Source of the DNA: Flavobacteriales bacterium
Lineage (GTDB): Bacteria; Bacteroidota; Bacteroidia; NS11-12g; UBA955
Assembly: GCA_002737625.1 (NCBI GenBank)
Contig: NSIB01000007.1
Coordinates: 1-42,731, forward strand
Length of the DNA: 42,731 nt
Direction: 5' to 3'
Positions 7,901 through 15,667 of the stretch are shown here, piece by piece. How positions within the stretch are numbered: the first letter of the stretch is position 1; every line of letters begins with the position of its first letter. A model generated the notes under the pieces. It was not told the origin of the DNA, made no database searches, and saw only the letters and a list, made by a program, of their open reading frames with translations. A program made the translations under genes and the position numbers.

Positions 7901-9234
7901 GCGTGAAAGCGGGTGCGATCACAGTGGGTCCGTCGGTTTCTACAACCTATTACGTCACGGGAAGTGAAGGCTGCTCGCCGGATGTGCGCGACTCGGTGAA
8001 GGTGGTGATGCGAAATCCGTTGTATTTGAGTGCTGTGAAGGACTCTATTTTATGTCATGGCGAGAAAATGGCGGTTAACATTTTGGATTCCGGCGGACTT
8101 GCATCGAACAGAAAAATAGTTTGGGACAGCATTGGTTTGGTCGGTAATTCTGTGGTTGTAAATCCGTTGGCCGTAGGAAAAACCATATATCGCGTTCACG
8201 TGGAAGATGGTTGTACTGTTTTGAATGATACTACAATTTTTACCGTTGATAGACTGCCTGCAATTACAGGAAGCATTTCATTGAGTGATTCCATTTTGTG
8301 TTTTGGCGACTTTACAATTGCTCAAATCACGGCCGGTGGTGGTAGGTCATTGACAAGAAAGTGGTTTTTGGATGGGGTGCAAATTTCCGCGATGGGTGTT
8401 TTGGATACGCCGTTGCTGAGTAAAACATATCGATTGGTAGTGAGCGATGGTTGTTCGGTTCCTTACAATGATTCTGTGAAGGTGATTGTTGCGCCATCAA
8501 AAATCAGTTTGAGTTTGGGTGCGCGTGACTCTGTGATTTGTGCCGGTAGCTCGGTGGGTTATTTGTCGGTGAATGGCACGGGGGGATTTGCGCCTTTAAC
8601 TTATAAGTGGGACGATCCAATGAAACAGACAACGGCGAAAGCCACGGGTTTGGGCAAGGGGATTTATATGTTGCGGGTGAGGGATGCCGAGGGCTGTTTG
8701 GATTCGTTGGGATTGTTTATCAATGAGTATCGATTGCTGATGAATCCGTTGAAGGATACTGTCATTGCCCGGGGTACTTTGGCGAAATTGTATGGGTACA
8801 ATGGTTCCAATTGGCGTTGGTCGCCCAAGAAGTTTATGGTATCAACGGATACTTTGGAGACGGTTTTTGTAAGGCCTACGGATAGTATGGTTTATACTCT
8901 GCTTGCCTTGGATAGCAATGGATGTTTGTTCCGCGATACAGTTTGGGTTAGGGTTGTTGATCCGGAGTTGGTGAGGATTCCGAATTTGATTACACCGAAC
9001 GGTGATTTTGATAACGAGTATTGGGATTTAACCGAATTGTTTGAGTACAATCAGCGTTTGGTGAACATTTACAATCGGGCTGGGGAATTGGTGTATCATT
9101 CCGATGCATATCAAAACGATTGGAATGGAAAGGATGCAAGTGGTGCGGATTTGCCGGTGGGGATTTATTTCTATCACATGAAACACAACAAGACAAGGGA
9201 GGAGCATCGGGGTTTCATTCAAATCATGCGCTAA
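4996..9234 (+). CDS. Secreted thermolysin-like metallopeptidase (M4) with PKD, CUB-like and Ig/SprB modules and T9SS type B sorting domain
   Basis: The protein has 1412 residues. I chose ATG 4996 because it starts a good signal peptide (MVKSVTRGLLLFFVLFFVGG); the TTG at 4963 would add an unlikely extension. Residues about 30-230 are an FTP/PepSY-like propeptide. The M4 domain carries HEIAH (370-374), the third zinc ligand Glu in NESFSD (about 394) and the catalytic His in GGVHTNSG (about 459), so it looks active. A PKD domain (WYFGDGG) follows at about 560-650, a CUB-like domain at about 650-770, then several Ig-like repeats. One of these (GGFAPLTYKWDD) is nearly the same as a SprB-type module in the upstream gene. 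The C-terminus from about residue 1329 (LITPNGDFDNEYW...GIYFY) is the gliding-motility-associated type B sorting domain. Likely function: extracellular protein degradation. Confidence 0.9.
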   Translation: MVKSVTRGLLLFFVLFFVGGLKAQALMNGSMPHRVLANPQMLIFKENEQPSAEQWPLVVSKLGKYTSQSEWRKYQEISDDLGQIHYRVRQYYQGVPAFLSIGIVHTQKGKILSVNGDLVSESQFSGKKVLDEPSALKLALSYLPATKYYWEDAGQNEALQMATGIADTTYFPTGKLIYMAQGLNLGGTHRLCYQFDVFASEPLAGMSIFVDAETGEILASNDLILHGDSKGTAVTKYSGTQKIITDSTSTTNFRLREMGRGAGIETYNLKKGTTYSGGVDFTDADNTWNNVNVSKDEVATDAHWGAEMTYDYFKNVHSRNSYDGNGAKILSYVHYNSNYNNAFWDGTRMTYGDGDGTTFTPLTSLDVCGHEIAHAVTTNTANLVYSYESGALNESFSDVFGQTIEIWTRPTKFNWRIGEDITPSGNGIRSMVNPNLFSHPKYYKGVNWYAGAGDNGGVHTNSGVQNYWYYLIAKGSSGTNEKGSVFKIDSLGIDKAAKIAYRNLSVYLTSSSQYADARIFSVLSAADLYGQCSNEVIQVTNAWWVCGVGNKYDSAYVKANFAGDTLACKPGKAMNFLNYSENYKASQWYFGDGGTATTTNTSHAYTSYGKYTVKLVVDGCFKGKKDSMTKVQYVKVDSTFDICKAFLLPKTGTDSAVGCRGFVYDEGGEDNYITNQIVKFKLKLPGADSIRYRFRVLDYEVGFDSLVMYKNSVAGANRLGQFSGSTLPLAGAWKTIAGSALWFIQYSDPMLTGKGFKVEYEGVFKPLDVQLRRDTVVCKGRPVLLAAAAAGGRSTPYTYSWYGTGVSGGGKTQVVFPAATQQYTLVLWDGCALKSDTAIQTIYVKPPLTVKIVQADTAVCITDTMFLAAKVSGGDTAGYKYQWSNGMGTSPLTSIILTDTIKVYLTLTDGCTVVSETDSARLDTYLPLMMSVSNDTTLCKGRTAILLVSIKGGNRLHGGGAYTLAWSNGVKAGAITVGPSVSTTYYVTGSEGCSPDVRDSVKVVMRNPLYLSAVKDSILCHGEKMAVNILDSGGLASNRKIVWDSIGLVGNSVVVNPLAVGKTIYRVHVEDGCTVLNDTTIFTVDRLPAITGSISLSDSILCFGDFTIAQITAGGGRSLTRKWFLDGVQISAMGVLDTPLLSKTYRLVVSDGCSVPYNDSVKVIVAPSKISLSLGARDSVICAGSSVGYLSVNGTGGFAPLTYKWDDPMKQTTAKATGLGKGIYMLRVRDAEGCLDSLGLFINEYRLLMNPLKDTVIARGTLAKLYGYNGSNWRWSPKKFMVSTDTLETVFVRPTDSMVYTLLALDSNGCLFRDTVWVRVVDPELVRIPNLITPNGDFDNEYWDLTELFEYNQRLVNIYNRAGELVYHSDAYQNDWNGKDASGADLPVGIYFYHMKHNKTREEHRGFIQIMR
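7351..7377. repeat. GC-only-rich perfect inverted repeat, 12-bp arms, 3-nt loop, inside CDS
   Basis: GCTGCGGCCGCC (7351-7362), loop GCA, then GGCGGCCGCAGC (7366-7377). Each arm contains the 8-mer GCGGCCGC, rare in AT-rich DNA. It encodes a run of Ala followed by GGRS at the start of an Ig-like module. There is no T tract. Codon use changes visibly at this point (see findings). Confidence 0.95.
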
Positions 9235-9364
9235 GAGAATTTGGGTGATTGAAAAGGGATTTACGGAGGCGTTTTATGCAAAGCTAATAATACTGTGGCT
9301 TTCAGAGGCTTTTAACACCACAAATGTCTATCAAGCCTAAATTACAATGCTTTTTTATGCCAAC

Positions 9365-9404
9365 TTTTACAAACCGAATCCTTTGCCTAACTTTGCTAGG
9401 CAAA
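9365..9404 (+). promoter_or_regulatory. Promoter of odhB with overlapping dyad
   Basis: TAACTTTG (9388-9395) is a perfect -7 box; TTTT at 9365-9368, 19 bp upstream, is a weak -33 match. An 8-bp inverted repeat, TTTGCCTA (9382-9389) and TAGGCAAA (9397-9404) with a 7-nt spacer, is centred on the -7 box, as an operator would be. The ATG follows at 9420. The rest of the 185-bp gap (9235-9364) shows only a weak AAAGC/GCTTT hairpin and no gene. Confidence 0.55.
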
Positions 9405-9419
9405 TCAGCAGAATTATCA

Positions 9420-10733
9420 ATGGCAATCGAAATAAAAGTACCGGCACCAGGCGAATCAGTGAGTGAAGTGACCATCGCCAATTGGTTGGTGAAAGAAGGC
9501 GAATGGGTAGAAATGGATGCCCCGTTGGCAGAGTTTGAAAGCGATAAAGCAACATTTGAAGTAAACGCAGAAAAATCGGGTGTTATTGAAAAACTGATCG
9601 GAAATGTTGGTGATACGATTGCAATCAATACTGTAATTGCCATTATCAATACCGATTTAGCTCGTCCGGAAAGCGCCGCCGCCTCTGGATCGAAAACGGA
9701 AGCAGCGAGTTCCTCTGCAACAGTTGCGAATGCAGCCTCAAATTTATCAACTACGAATACATCCGAAACAGCCAATAATACAGCGGCGGATGCAAAAAGC
9801 AATACCTCAGCAAATTCTAGTAATCAAAGTGCGGTAGAAACGGATTGGTCATTGGTGTCACCCGTGGCTGCCCAATTGTTACAGCAATACAATATTTCCC
9901 CATCACAAGTAAAAGGCACCGGTGCAGGTGGCAGGGTTACTAAAGTAGATGCTCTAGAAGCCATTGTTGCCATGGGTGGAGTGAAAGCGCAATCAATTGT
10001 TGGCGCGAGAAGTGAACGCCGTGAGAAGATGTCGAACCTGCGCAAAACATTGAGTCGGCGTTTGGTGGCTGTGAAAAATGAAACAGCCATGCTTACCACT
10101 TTTAACGAGGTAAACATGAAGCCAATCATGGACTTGCGGGCACAATACAAGAAGAAATTTGAAGAAACCCATGGCGTGGGACTCGGATTTATGAGTTTCT
10201 TTACCCGTGCATGTTGCATCGCGCTCATGGAGTGGAAAGCAGTGAATGCGAGTATCGAAGGGGAAGAAATCGTATACCATGAGTATTGCGATATTTCAAT
10301 TGCTGTGAGTGCTCCCAAAGGATTGGTGGTACCGGTGATTCGCAGCGCTGAGAAATTGTCTTTGGATGAAATCGAAAAAGAAGTAAAGCGATTGGCAACC
10401 AAAGCCCGTGACAATAAATTGAGTTTAGATGAGATGACCGGCGGAACATTTACCATAACCAATGGTGGTGTTTTTGGTTCGATGATGAGTACCCCTATTA
10501 TCAATGCCCCTCAAAGTGGAATTTTGGGAATGCACAATATCGTAGAGCGTGCGGTTGTTGAAAACGGACAAATTGTGATTCGTCCCATGATGTATTTGGC
10601 GCTAAGCTATGATCACAGAATCATCGATGGTCGCGAAAGCGTGAGCTTCTTGGTTCGTGTAAAGCAATTGCTAGAAAATCCTGAAATGATGTTTGATGGC
10701 AAAAATCCAGAAGAACGCGTGTTGGGATTGTAG
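9420..10733 (+). CDS. odhB: Dihydrolipoyllysine-residue succinyltransferase, E2 of the 2-oxoglutarate dehydrogenase complex
   Basis: The 437-residue protein transfers succinyl groups from lipoamide to CoA in the TCA cycle. The N-terminal lipoyl domain ([17 protein letters not shown]) carries the lipoylated Lys43 in ESDKATFEV. An Ala/Ser/Asn/Thr-rich linker (about 85-140) leads to the E3-binding domain ([24 protein letters not shown]) and then the catalytic domain with the signature [12 protein letters not shown] near the C-terminus. I use ATG 9420 because the lipoyl domain begins there and a promoter lies just upstream; an in-frame ATG at 9324 lies before that promoter. No E1 gene (odhA) is adjacent, so the complex is encoded at more than one site. 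The gene converges with the next one, the stops being only 2 nt apart. An acetyltransferase E2 of another 2-oxoacid dehydrogenase is a less likely reading. Confidence 0.9.
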   Translation: MAIEIKVPAPGESVSEVTIANWLVKEGEWVEMDAPLAEFESDKATFEVNAEKSGVIEKLIGNVGDTIAINTVIAIINTDLARPESAAASGSKTEAASSSATVANAASNLSTTNTSETANNTAADAKSNTSANSSNQSAVETDWSLVSPVAAQLLQQYNISPSQVKGTGAGGRVTKVDALEAIVAMGGVKAQSIVGARSERREKMSNLRKTLSRRLVAVKNETAMLTTFNEVNMKPIMDLRAQYKKKFEETHGVGLGFMSFFTRACCIALMEWKAVNASIEGEEIVYHEYCDISIAVSAPKGLVVPVIRSAEKLSLDEIEKEVKRLATKARDNKLSLDEMTGGTFTITNGGVFGSMMSTPIINAPQSGILGMHNIVERAVVENGQIVIRPMMYLALSYDHRIIDGRESVSFLVRVKQLLENPEMMFDGKNPEERVLGL

Positions 10734-10735
10734 TT

Positions 10736-11599
10736 TTAAACCAAACTCGTTTCTAAAATGCAGTGGTGGACATACTCCCCCTCAATTTCTTGTCGTACCC
10801 GTTCCTTAATCGCTTCTTGATCGGATGCACTCAGTGTATCTTCGAGCATTAGATGTGCTGTCATTGCATTTCTGGTTGTACTCAACGCCCAAATGTGTAG
10901 GTGTTCGATGCTTTTTACACCGGGGATCTGAAGAATCCGCTTTTCTACCACGGTGATGTCGATGCCCTCAGGAACCCCGTCCAAACTCAACCGAAAACTC
11001 TGCCTAAAAATATTTATCGTTCCAACCAGAATTACCAAGCAAACGAGCACTCCCAGAATGGGGTCGATTATTTCGATGCCCGTATAGGTAATCAACAGTC
11101 CTCCAATCAAAACCGCCAAACTGACTCCTGCATCGGCAGCCATGTGTAAGAAGGCCGATCGAGAATTGAGTTCGCTGTTCCTCATAAAAAGCAGGGCGGT
11201 CAATGTATTTATTACGCAACCTATTCCAGCAACCCAACTTACCGTAATTCCGCTGGTGGCCTCGGGGTGGGAGAATCGCACATAGGCTTCGTGTCCCATG
11301 GAACTAATGGCAATAAACAATAAGATACAATTGGCAAGGGATGCAAGAATTGTAGCCTTAGAAAAACCGTATGTATAAATATTTGTGGGTTGTTTTGCAG
11401 CCATCGTAAAAGCCACCAAACTAATTACCAAGCCGGCTACGTCGCCTAAGTTGTGCCAAGCATCAGCCAGCAACGATAAACTGTTAATTTTCATTCCGTA
11501 GCCAAACTCAACAGCCACGAAAGTGAGATTTAATGCAATTCCCCAAAGGTATTTTGGGCCTATATTTTCTTGTGTTGCGCTATGACTGTGATTGTGCAT
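10736..11599 (-). CDS. Cation diffusion facilitator (CzcD/ZitB-like zinc exporter)
   Basis: The 287-residue inner-membrane protein belongs to the CDF family, which exports Zn2+ or other divalent metals by proton antiport. A short His-rich N-terminus (MHNHSHS) precedes six predicted membrane segments. The metal site is visible as ADAWHNLGD in TM2 and HMAADAGVS in TM5. A cytoplasmic C-terminal domain follows (GVKSIEHLHIWALST), typical of CDF dimers. The start lies 17 nt after the stop of the SprT-like gene, so co-transcription is likely. The metal is inferred from the family, not shown by the sequence. Confidence 0.88.
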   Translation of the reverse strand: MHNHSHSATQENIGPKYLWGIALNLTFVAVEFGYGMKINSLSLLADAWHNLGDVAGLVISLVAFTMAAKQPTNIYTYGFSKATILASLANCILLFIAISSMGHEAYVRFSHPEATSGITVSWVAGIGCVINTLTALLFMRNSELNSRSAFLHMAADAGVSLAVLIGGLLITYTGIEIIDPILGVLVCLVILVGTINIFRQSFRLSLDGVPEGIDITVVEKRILQIPGVKSIEHLHIWALSTTRNAMTAHLMLEDTLSASDQEAIKERVRQEIEGEYVHHCILETSLV

Positions 11600-11616
11600 A
11601 GTTTGAATGGGGGAAA

Positions 11617-12237
11617 TTAGCGATTTAATATGGGTTTACATTGCATGAGCCCTGGGACCAAATAGATTTTCCCAGTTTTGATTTCCTGACATCTAAATCG
11701 CGTCCTCATTTTTTCTAGTTTGATGAATCGTCTGCCATCCTGCGTTTCGAAAATTTCTTTCAAAGGTATTTCTTCCACGAGCATGTGCTCCTTTGATGCA
11801 TCATAGTTTCTTAAGGTGCGAACCAAATTGGCATCGGTACAACTGCTCGCTTTGGGGTTTTTTAGGTATCGATTCAGGGCTGAATGAACGTCGTTAGGCA
11901 AAATATTTTGTTGAATAATGGGTGTGCTCACCACTTGGAATTCTCGTTTCCATTCTACTCCATGGGGCGGTACGCGGGGGCCAGATTTTTCAAAGTTGAC
12001 CAAGTGCGCAACCTCATGCATGAATGTAATGAGAAACGCAAACGGGTTTAAGTCACGATTAATCGAGATTCGATGGCTACTTTCGGATGTGGGGGGTCTA
12101 TAATCACCCAGTTTGGTTAATCGAGGGTTTTTTATGCGCAATTGAATCTTGTGGTGCGACATCAAGTTGGCGGCATAGTGTTCACTACCGCTGGGCAAGT
12201 ACTTTTGAAGTACGGGTATGAGTTGCTCCTTGTTCAA
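11617..12237 (-). CDS. SprT-like domain protein
   Basis: The protein has 206 residues. A metalloprotease-like HExxH motif sits in FLITFMHEVAHLVNF (about residues 69-83), typical of the SprT-like family found next to metabolic genes in Bacteroidota. The C-terminal half (GRRFIKLEKMRTRFRC) would be the small SprT zinc-ribbon-like part, but few Cys are visible, so metal binding there is doubtful. The start codon read here is TTG (12237); no better in-frame ATG occurs before residue 26. It sits between lhgO and the CDF gene. Biological substrate unknown. Confidence 0.75.
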   Translation of the reverse strand: MNKEQLIPVLQKYLPSGSEHYAANLMSHHKIQLRIKNPRLTKLGDYRPPTSESSHRISINRDLNPFAFLITFMHEVAHLVNFEKSGPRVPPHGVEWKREFQVVSTPIIQQNILPNDVHSALNRYLKNPKASSCTDANLVRTLRNYDASKEHMLVEEIPLKEIFETQDGRRFIKLEKMRTRFRCQEIKTGKIYLVPGLMQCKPILNR

Positions 12238-12282
12238 TACTTACATTGCTATTTTTGGGTGGTGATAAACGAACCCCTCGTG

Positions 12283-13485
12283 TTAGTTTAGTTTCTTAAT
12301 TGCGCGCTCAGCCAATTCCAAGCCAATAGACAGTGAGCTTGTTGCTGCTGGACTGGGGGCATTCAGTACATGAATAAATGAGGTAGATTCTTGGATGTAA
12401 AAATCATCAATCAGCCCGCCTTCTTTATCGCAAGCTTGCGCCCTAACACCTGCACCCGCTGGAATTAAATCGTCTTCAGTGATGGATGGAACCAACTGTT
12501 GCAACGCTTTTACAAAGGCAGGCTTGAAATAGGAGCGATGGTATTCGCCGAGTCCGGTTTTCCAGTATTTGCTTGCCACTTTCCGGAAGCCAGCGAAAGA
12601 AATTGCATCCCAGAATTCGCTCCACTTGAAATCAGTTTTTTTATACCCTTCTCTTTGAAACGCAAAAACAGCATTGGGCCCCGCTTCAATTTCTCCGCCA
12701 ATTCTCCGTGTAAAATGAACCCCCAAGAAGGGGAAGTTGGGATCAGGCACGGGGTAGATTAGGTTTTTTACTAAGTGGGCTTTTTCGGGTTTGATAGCGT
12801 AATACTCCCCGCGGAACGGGAGGATTTTCATGTTCAGTTTTTCTCCAGCCATGGCGGCAACTTTGTCGCAATATAGACCGGCACAATTGATGACCAATCG
12901 GGCTTCAAATCTTTCTGTGTCCGTGTGAACAACTGCCCCATGCTCTCCTCCAACAATGGCCTGAATTTTTGAATTTAGGATAATGTTTCCGTTGGTGTTT
13001 AGTGTTATATTTTCGGCCAATTTTATTGCAACTTGTTTGTAGTCTACGATACCCGTTTGGGGTACAAATACGCCTTTGATTCCTGTGCAATTGGGTTCGT
13101 ATTGTTTGATTTCGTCTGTTGACAAAAATCGCAATCCCGACAAGCCATTTTGAATTCCTCTTTGGTATAAGGCTTCCAATCCTGCGATCTCTTCTGGTTT
13201 GATGGCAACGATGATTTTACCACATAGCTCGTATTCGATATTTTGCGCTTTGCAGAATTCAATCAACATGTCATATCCGCGAAGACAATTTTGCGCCTTC
13301 AAACTGCCGGGTTTGTAATAAATTCCGGAGTGAATAACGCCACTGTTGTTTCCTGTTTGATGTTTGGCAACGGCGTTTTCCTTCTCTAAAATGGTTACGG
13401 TTAAATTGGGGTTGAGTTGTAAAAGTTGGTAGGCGGTGGACAGTCCTACGATGCCTCCGCCAATGATAATGATATCGGTTTTCAT
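12283..13485 (-). CDS. lhgO: L-2-hydroxyglutarate oxidase (FAD-dependent)
   Basis: The 400-residue flavoprotein oxidises L-2-hydroxyglutarate to 2-oxoglutarate. The N-terminal Rossmann motif IIIGGGIVGLSTAYQLL binds FAD. Other family hallmarks are NNSGVIHSGIYYKPGSLKA (about residues 46-64), FRGEYY, FPFLGVHFT and the C-terminal APSPAATSSLSIG. Length and layout match LhgO throughout. Repair of L-2-hydroxyglutarate, a side product of malate dehydrogenase, fits a TCA-cycle setting, and odhB lies nearby. A TAACTTTG element at 13497-13504 on this strand, sharing bases with the stop codon of the upstream gene, could be an internal promoter 11 nt before the ATG, but no -33 match accompanies it. Confidence 0.92.
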   Translation of the reverse strand: MKTDIIIIGGGIVGLSTAYQLLQLNPNLTVTILEKENAVAKHQTGNNSGVIHSGIYYKPGSLKAQNCLRGYDMLIEFCKAQNIEYELCGKIIVAIKPEEIAGLEALYQRGIQNGLSGLRFLSTDEIKQYEPNCTGIKGVFVPQTGIVDYKQVAIKLAENITLNTNGNIILNSKIQAIVGGEHGAVVHTDTERFEARLVINCAGLYCDKVAAMAGEKLNMKILPFRGEYYAIKPEKAHLVKNLIYPVPDPNFPFLGVHFTRRIGGEIEAGPNAVFAFQREGYKKTDFKWSEFWDAISFAGFRKVASKYWKTGLGEYHRSYFKPAFVKALQQLVPSITEDDLIPAGAGVRAQACDKEGGLIDDFYIQESTSFIHVLNAPSPAATSSLSIGLELAERAIKKLN

Positions 13486-13501
13486 TGCTAGTTCAACAAA
13501 G

Positions 13502-14800
13502 TTACGATTCCTGTTTCATGAATGGAACATTGATTAGCGCATCGCCAATCAAACATTGTGCACATTTTAAGGGCTTACAATACAATTGATGCTGCGCAAT
13601 TAGGGATTGACTCCATTCTGCATTCGATTTGGTTGGCTTGCAACGGTGAAAGGTCGACATTTTTTTAGTGGTTGTATTGGTTTCCGATGGGATCGCAGAT
13701 CGTAATTGCTCTGCCGCCATTTGGAATTCAGGTTTATGGGTCTCTTTGGCTAGCGTGTTCCAGAGTGGAATCAATCCGTTAAGGATAACCTTTTTTGCGT
13801 GTTCCTGGCCATTGTTTGGGTTGTGCTTTTCAGATTGTTTATTCAATTCGTAGTGTTTGTCCCAATACTCGCAGAGGTTGGATTGAAAGCCCTTTTTGGT
13901 AATGGCATCAATAGTCTCTTGATTGGGTGGGTTGAAAAATTGCGACAATTCTCCTTTGATCTGAAATAGCCAACTGCCAAATTGAGCCAGCCGTATCGGT
14001 GCAAAAGAGGGGGGTCTAACTTGCCGGTTATTCCATTGCAAATAATCCATTGGATTGACATCGAATTTAAGGACTTGGTACTGATAAGTTGTGTTCAGCG
14101 ATTCTGTGTATGCGTCGTGATCTTTTATTGCCAGTAGACCACTCGTTCCCAGCAGGTAGGCGATGATTTCGATTTCTGATTTTGCCCGTAAAATGAGCGA
14201 TTTTTTTATGGTTTTACAGAGATCGATGCAGTTATGTTGGTTTGCTTTGCCGATCCAGGCCGACATAAAAGCGTATAGAGCCGTGAGCCACCAATCTTGA
14301 TTGAGTTGACTGTGCGCATCAATCAGACATTCCATTTTCCCATTGGTTCTTTGAATCAATGCGCGGCTCAATTGTTGGGTTAGTAGTTTTTCTGGAAGTG
14401 CCGTGATTTGTTGCGCGCAAGGAAGCGATGGCAATAAATGGAATTGGGTTAAGTTAAGTTTTGACACCCTTGATTTAATCGATAGGCAAGGGATGGGGTC
14501 ATTGCCTTGCGTGAAACAAGGGCGATCATTTTGCCAAACAACGTGGAGGATTACGCCATTGTATCGGGGGTCTGTGTGGTGTTGGTGGAAATACCAATCG
14601 CTGGCCTTAATATGAATTTCTATCGCACCAAAACAATGAATTCCGTTGATGACAACCTCGGCGTTGAGGAAGTCTGGCCCATTTTGGTTATTCCATTCTC
14701 CTTGATTAATAATTTGCAGTGGCTGGCCATTGTCTGTGGCTAAATACTGGGGTTGAAAAGCCAATTTCTCCCAAATGCGTTGCAATCCAAACTCTTTCAC
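13502..14800 (-). CDS. DUF2851 family protein
   Basis: The 432-residue cytosolic protein belongs to DUF2851, a family common in Bacteroidota with no known function. Recognised segments are the N-terminal QIINQGEWNNQNGPDFLNA and GAIEIHIKASDWYFHQH, which contains regularly spaced Asp/Glu/His residues reminiscent of metal-dependent nuclease folds. The C-terminus has a Cys cluster (HRCKP, CKPLKCAQCLIG). The start is GTG at 14800; the family N-terminus aligns to this codon and no ATG lies nearby. It heads the minus-strand run DUF2851-lhgO-SprT-like-CDF, with gaps of 16, 45 and 17 nt. A nuclease role is inference only. Confidence 0.82.
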   Translation of the reverse strand: MKEFGLQRIWEKLAFQPQYLATDNGQPLQIINQGEWNNQNGPDFLNAEVVINGIHCFGAIEIHIKASDWYFHQHHTDPRYNGVILHVVWQNDRPCFTQGNDPIPCLSIKSRVSKLNLTQFHLLPSLPCAQQITALPEKLLTQQLSRALIQRTNGKMECLIDAHSQLNQDWWLTALYAFMSAWIGKANQHNCIDLCKTIKKSLILRAKSEIEIIAYLLGTSGLLAIKDHDAYTESLNTTYQYQVLKFDVNPMDYLQWNNRQVRPPSFAPIRLAQFGSWLFQIKGELSQFFNPPNQETIDAITKKGFQSNLCEYWDKHYELNKQSEKHNPNNGQEHAKKVILNGLIPLWNTLAKETHKPEFQMAAEQLRSAIPSETNTTTKKMSTFHRCKPTKSNAEWSQSLIAQHQLYCKPLKCAQCLIGDALINVPFMKQES

Positions 14801-14804
14801 GGCT

Positions 14805-14812
14805 CAAAGATG
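14805..14812 (-). promoter_or_regulatory. Candidate -7 box of the DUF2851 operon
   Basis: CATCTTTG (minus strand, 7 of 8 bases of TAnnTTTG) ends 4 nt before the GTG start at 14800. TTTT lies 19 bp upstream in the -33 position. Transcription would start at or within the start codon. Confidence 0.4.
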
Positions 14813-14925
14813 GTAGTGCGTTTTGTGAAATAAAAACAGGTTTGGTTTCTTTGGTGATCTTTTCAAAACGCCAATTTTGTATTGGAAATAATGCAACGAC
14901 TTCAGTATTTTACATCATCTTGCAT

Positions 14926-14933
14926 TAATTTTG
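14926..14933 (+). promoter_or_regulatory. -7 box of the GT2-methyltransferase operon
   Basis: TAATTTTG is a perfect TAnnTTTG match 11 nt before ATG 14945. No clear -33 TTTG is seen. It implies a very short leader of about 5 nt. It shares the 144-bp divergent region with the DUF2851 promoter. Confidence 0.45.
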
Positions 14934-14944
14934 TTTTCCAGTTC

Positions 14945-15664
14945 ATGAGCATCAAAAAACTATCCATTGTAATCCCAGCTTACAACGAAGCAAAGACGAT
15001 ACATCGTATTTTAAATAAGGTGATAGAGGTATCGCTGATTGATGGCATTGAGAAAGAGATCATTGTAGTCAATGATTGCAGTACAGATGATACAGATGTT
15101 GTTTTAGCGCAATATGCAACCGATCATCCTCAGTTGGGGTTGCAGATTTTTCATCATGAAATAAACAAAGGGAAGGGTGCAGCACTTCATACCGGTATTG
15201 CCCAAGCAACGGGTGATGTCTTGATTATTCAAGATGCCGATTTAGAATACGATCCAAATGAATTTAATATTCTTTTGAAGCCCATTGTGGATGGGTTTGC
15301 GGATGTTGTTTATGGGAGTCGTTTTACAGGTGGAAAACCTCATCGAATTCTGTTTTTTTGGCATTCTTTGGGCAATAAAATGCTTACTTTTATGAGCAAT
15401 GCCACTACAAATCTAAATCTAACAGATATGGAAACATGTTATAAAATGTTCCGGACGGAGATGATTCAAGGTTTGACGTTAAAGGAGAAGCGATTTGGTT
15501 TTGAGCCGGAGGTGACAGCTAAAATTGCAAGAGTTGAAGGCGCGAGAATTTATGAAGTGGGAATCAGTTATTACGGCCGGACCTTTGCCGAGGGCAAGAA
15601 AATTGGTTGGAAAGATGGTTTTAGGGCGATTTATTGCATTTTGAAATACGGGTTATTTAAATAG
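14945..15664 (+). CDS. Family 2 glycosyltransferase (dolichol-phosphate mannosyltransferase-like)
   Basis: The 239-residue protein is a GT-A fold family 2 enzyme. It begins [19 protein letters not shown] and shows the nucleotide-sugar and metal motifs [10 protein letters not shown] and [14 protein letters not shown], then [12 protein letters not shown] and the DPMS-like [12 protein letters not shown]. There is no C-terminal membrane domain, so it probably works at the membrane surface on a polyprenyl phosphate. ATG 14945 is chosen over an upstream TTG (14882) because the conserved fold starts here. Two nt separate it from the methyltransferase gene. The product may feed the ArnT/PMT-like enzyme two genes downstream; this is inferred from order. 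Confidence 0.88.
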   Translation: MSIKKLSIVIPAYNEAKTIHRILNKVIEVSLIDGIEKEIIVVNDCSTDDTDVVLAQYATDHPQLGLQIFHHEINKGKGAALHTGIAQATGDVLIIQDADLEYDPNEFNILLKPIVDGFADVVYGSRFTGGKPHRILFFWHSLGNKMLTFMSNATTNLNLTDMETCYKMFRTEMIQGLTLKEKRFGFEPEVTAKIARVEGARIYEVGISYYGRTFAEGKKIGWKDGFRAIYCILKYGLFK

Positions 15665-15667
15665 AAA

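Noticed and set aside
9324-9420. In-frame ATG upstream of odhB giving a 32-residue longer protein
   Set aside because: The lipoyl domain begins at ATG 9420 and a perfect -7 box lies between the two ATGs; the extension has no family counterpart.
2145-15195. Several 10-bp palindromes built on ACCGGT (about 2146, 9916, 15190)
   Set aside because: Ten-base palindromes are expected by chance in a window of this size; the arms are too short to count with the others.
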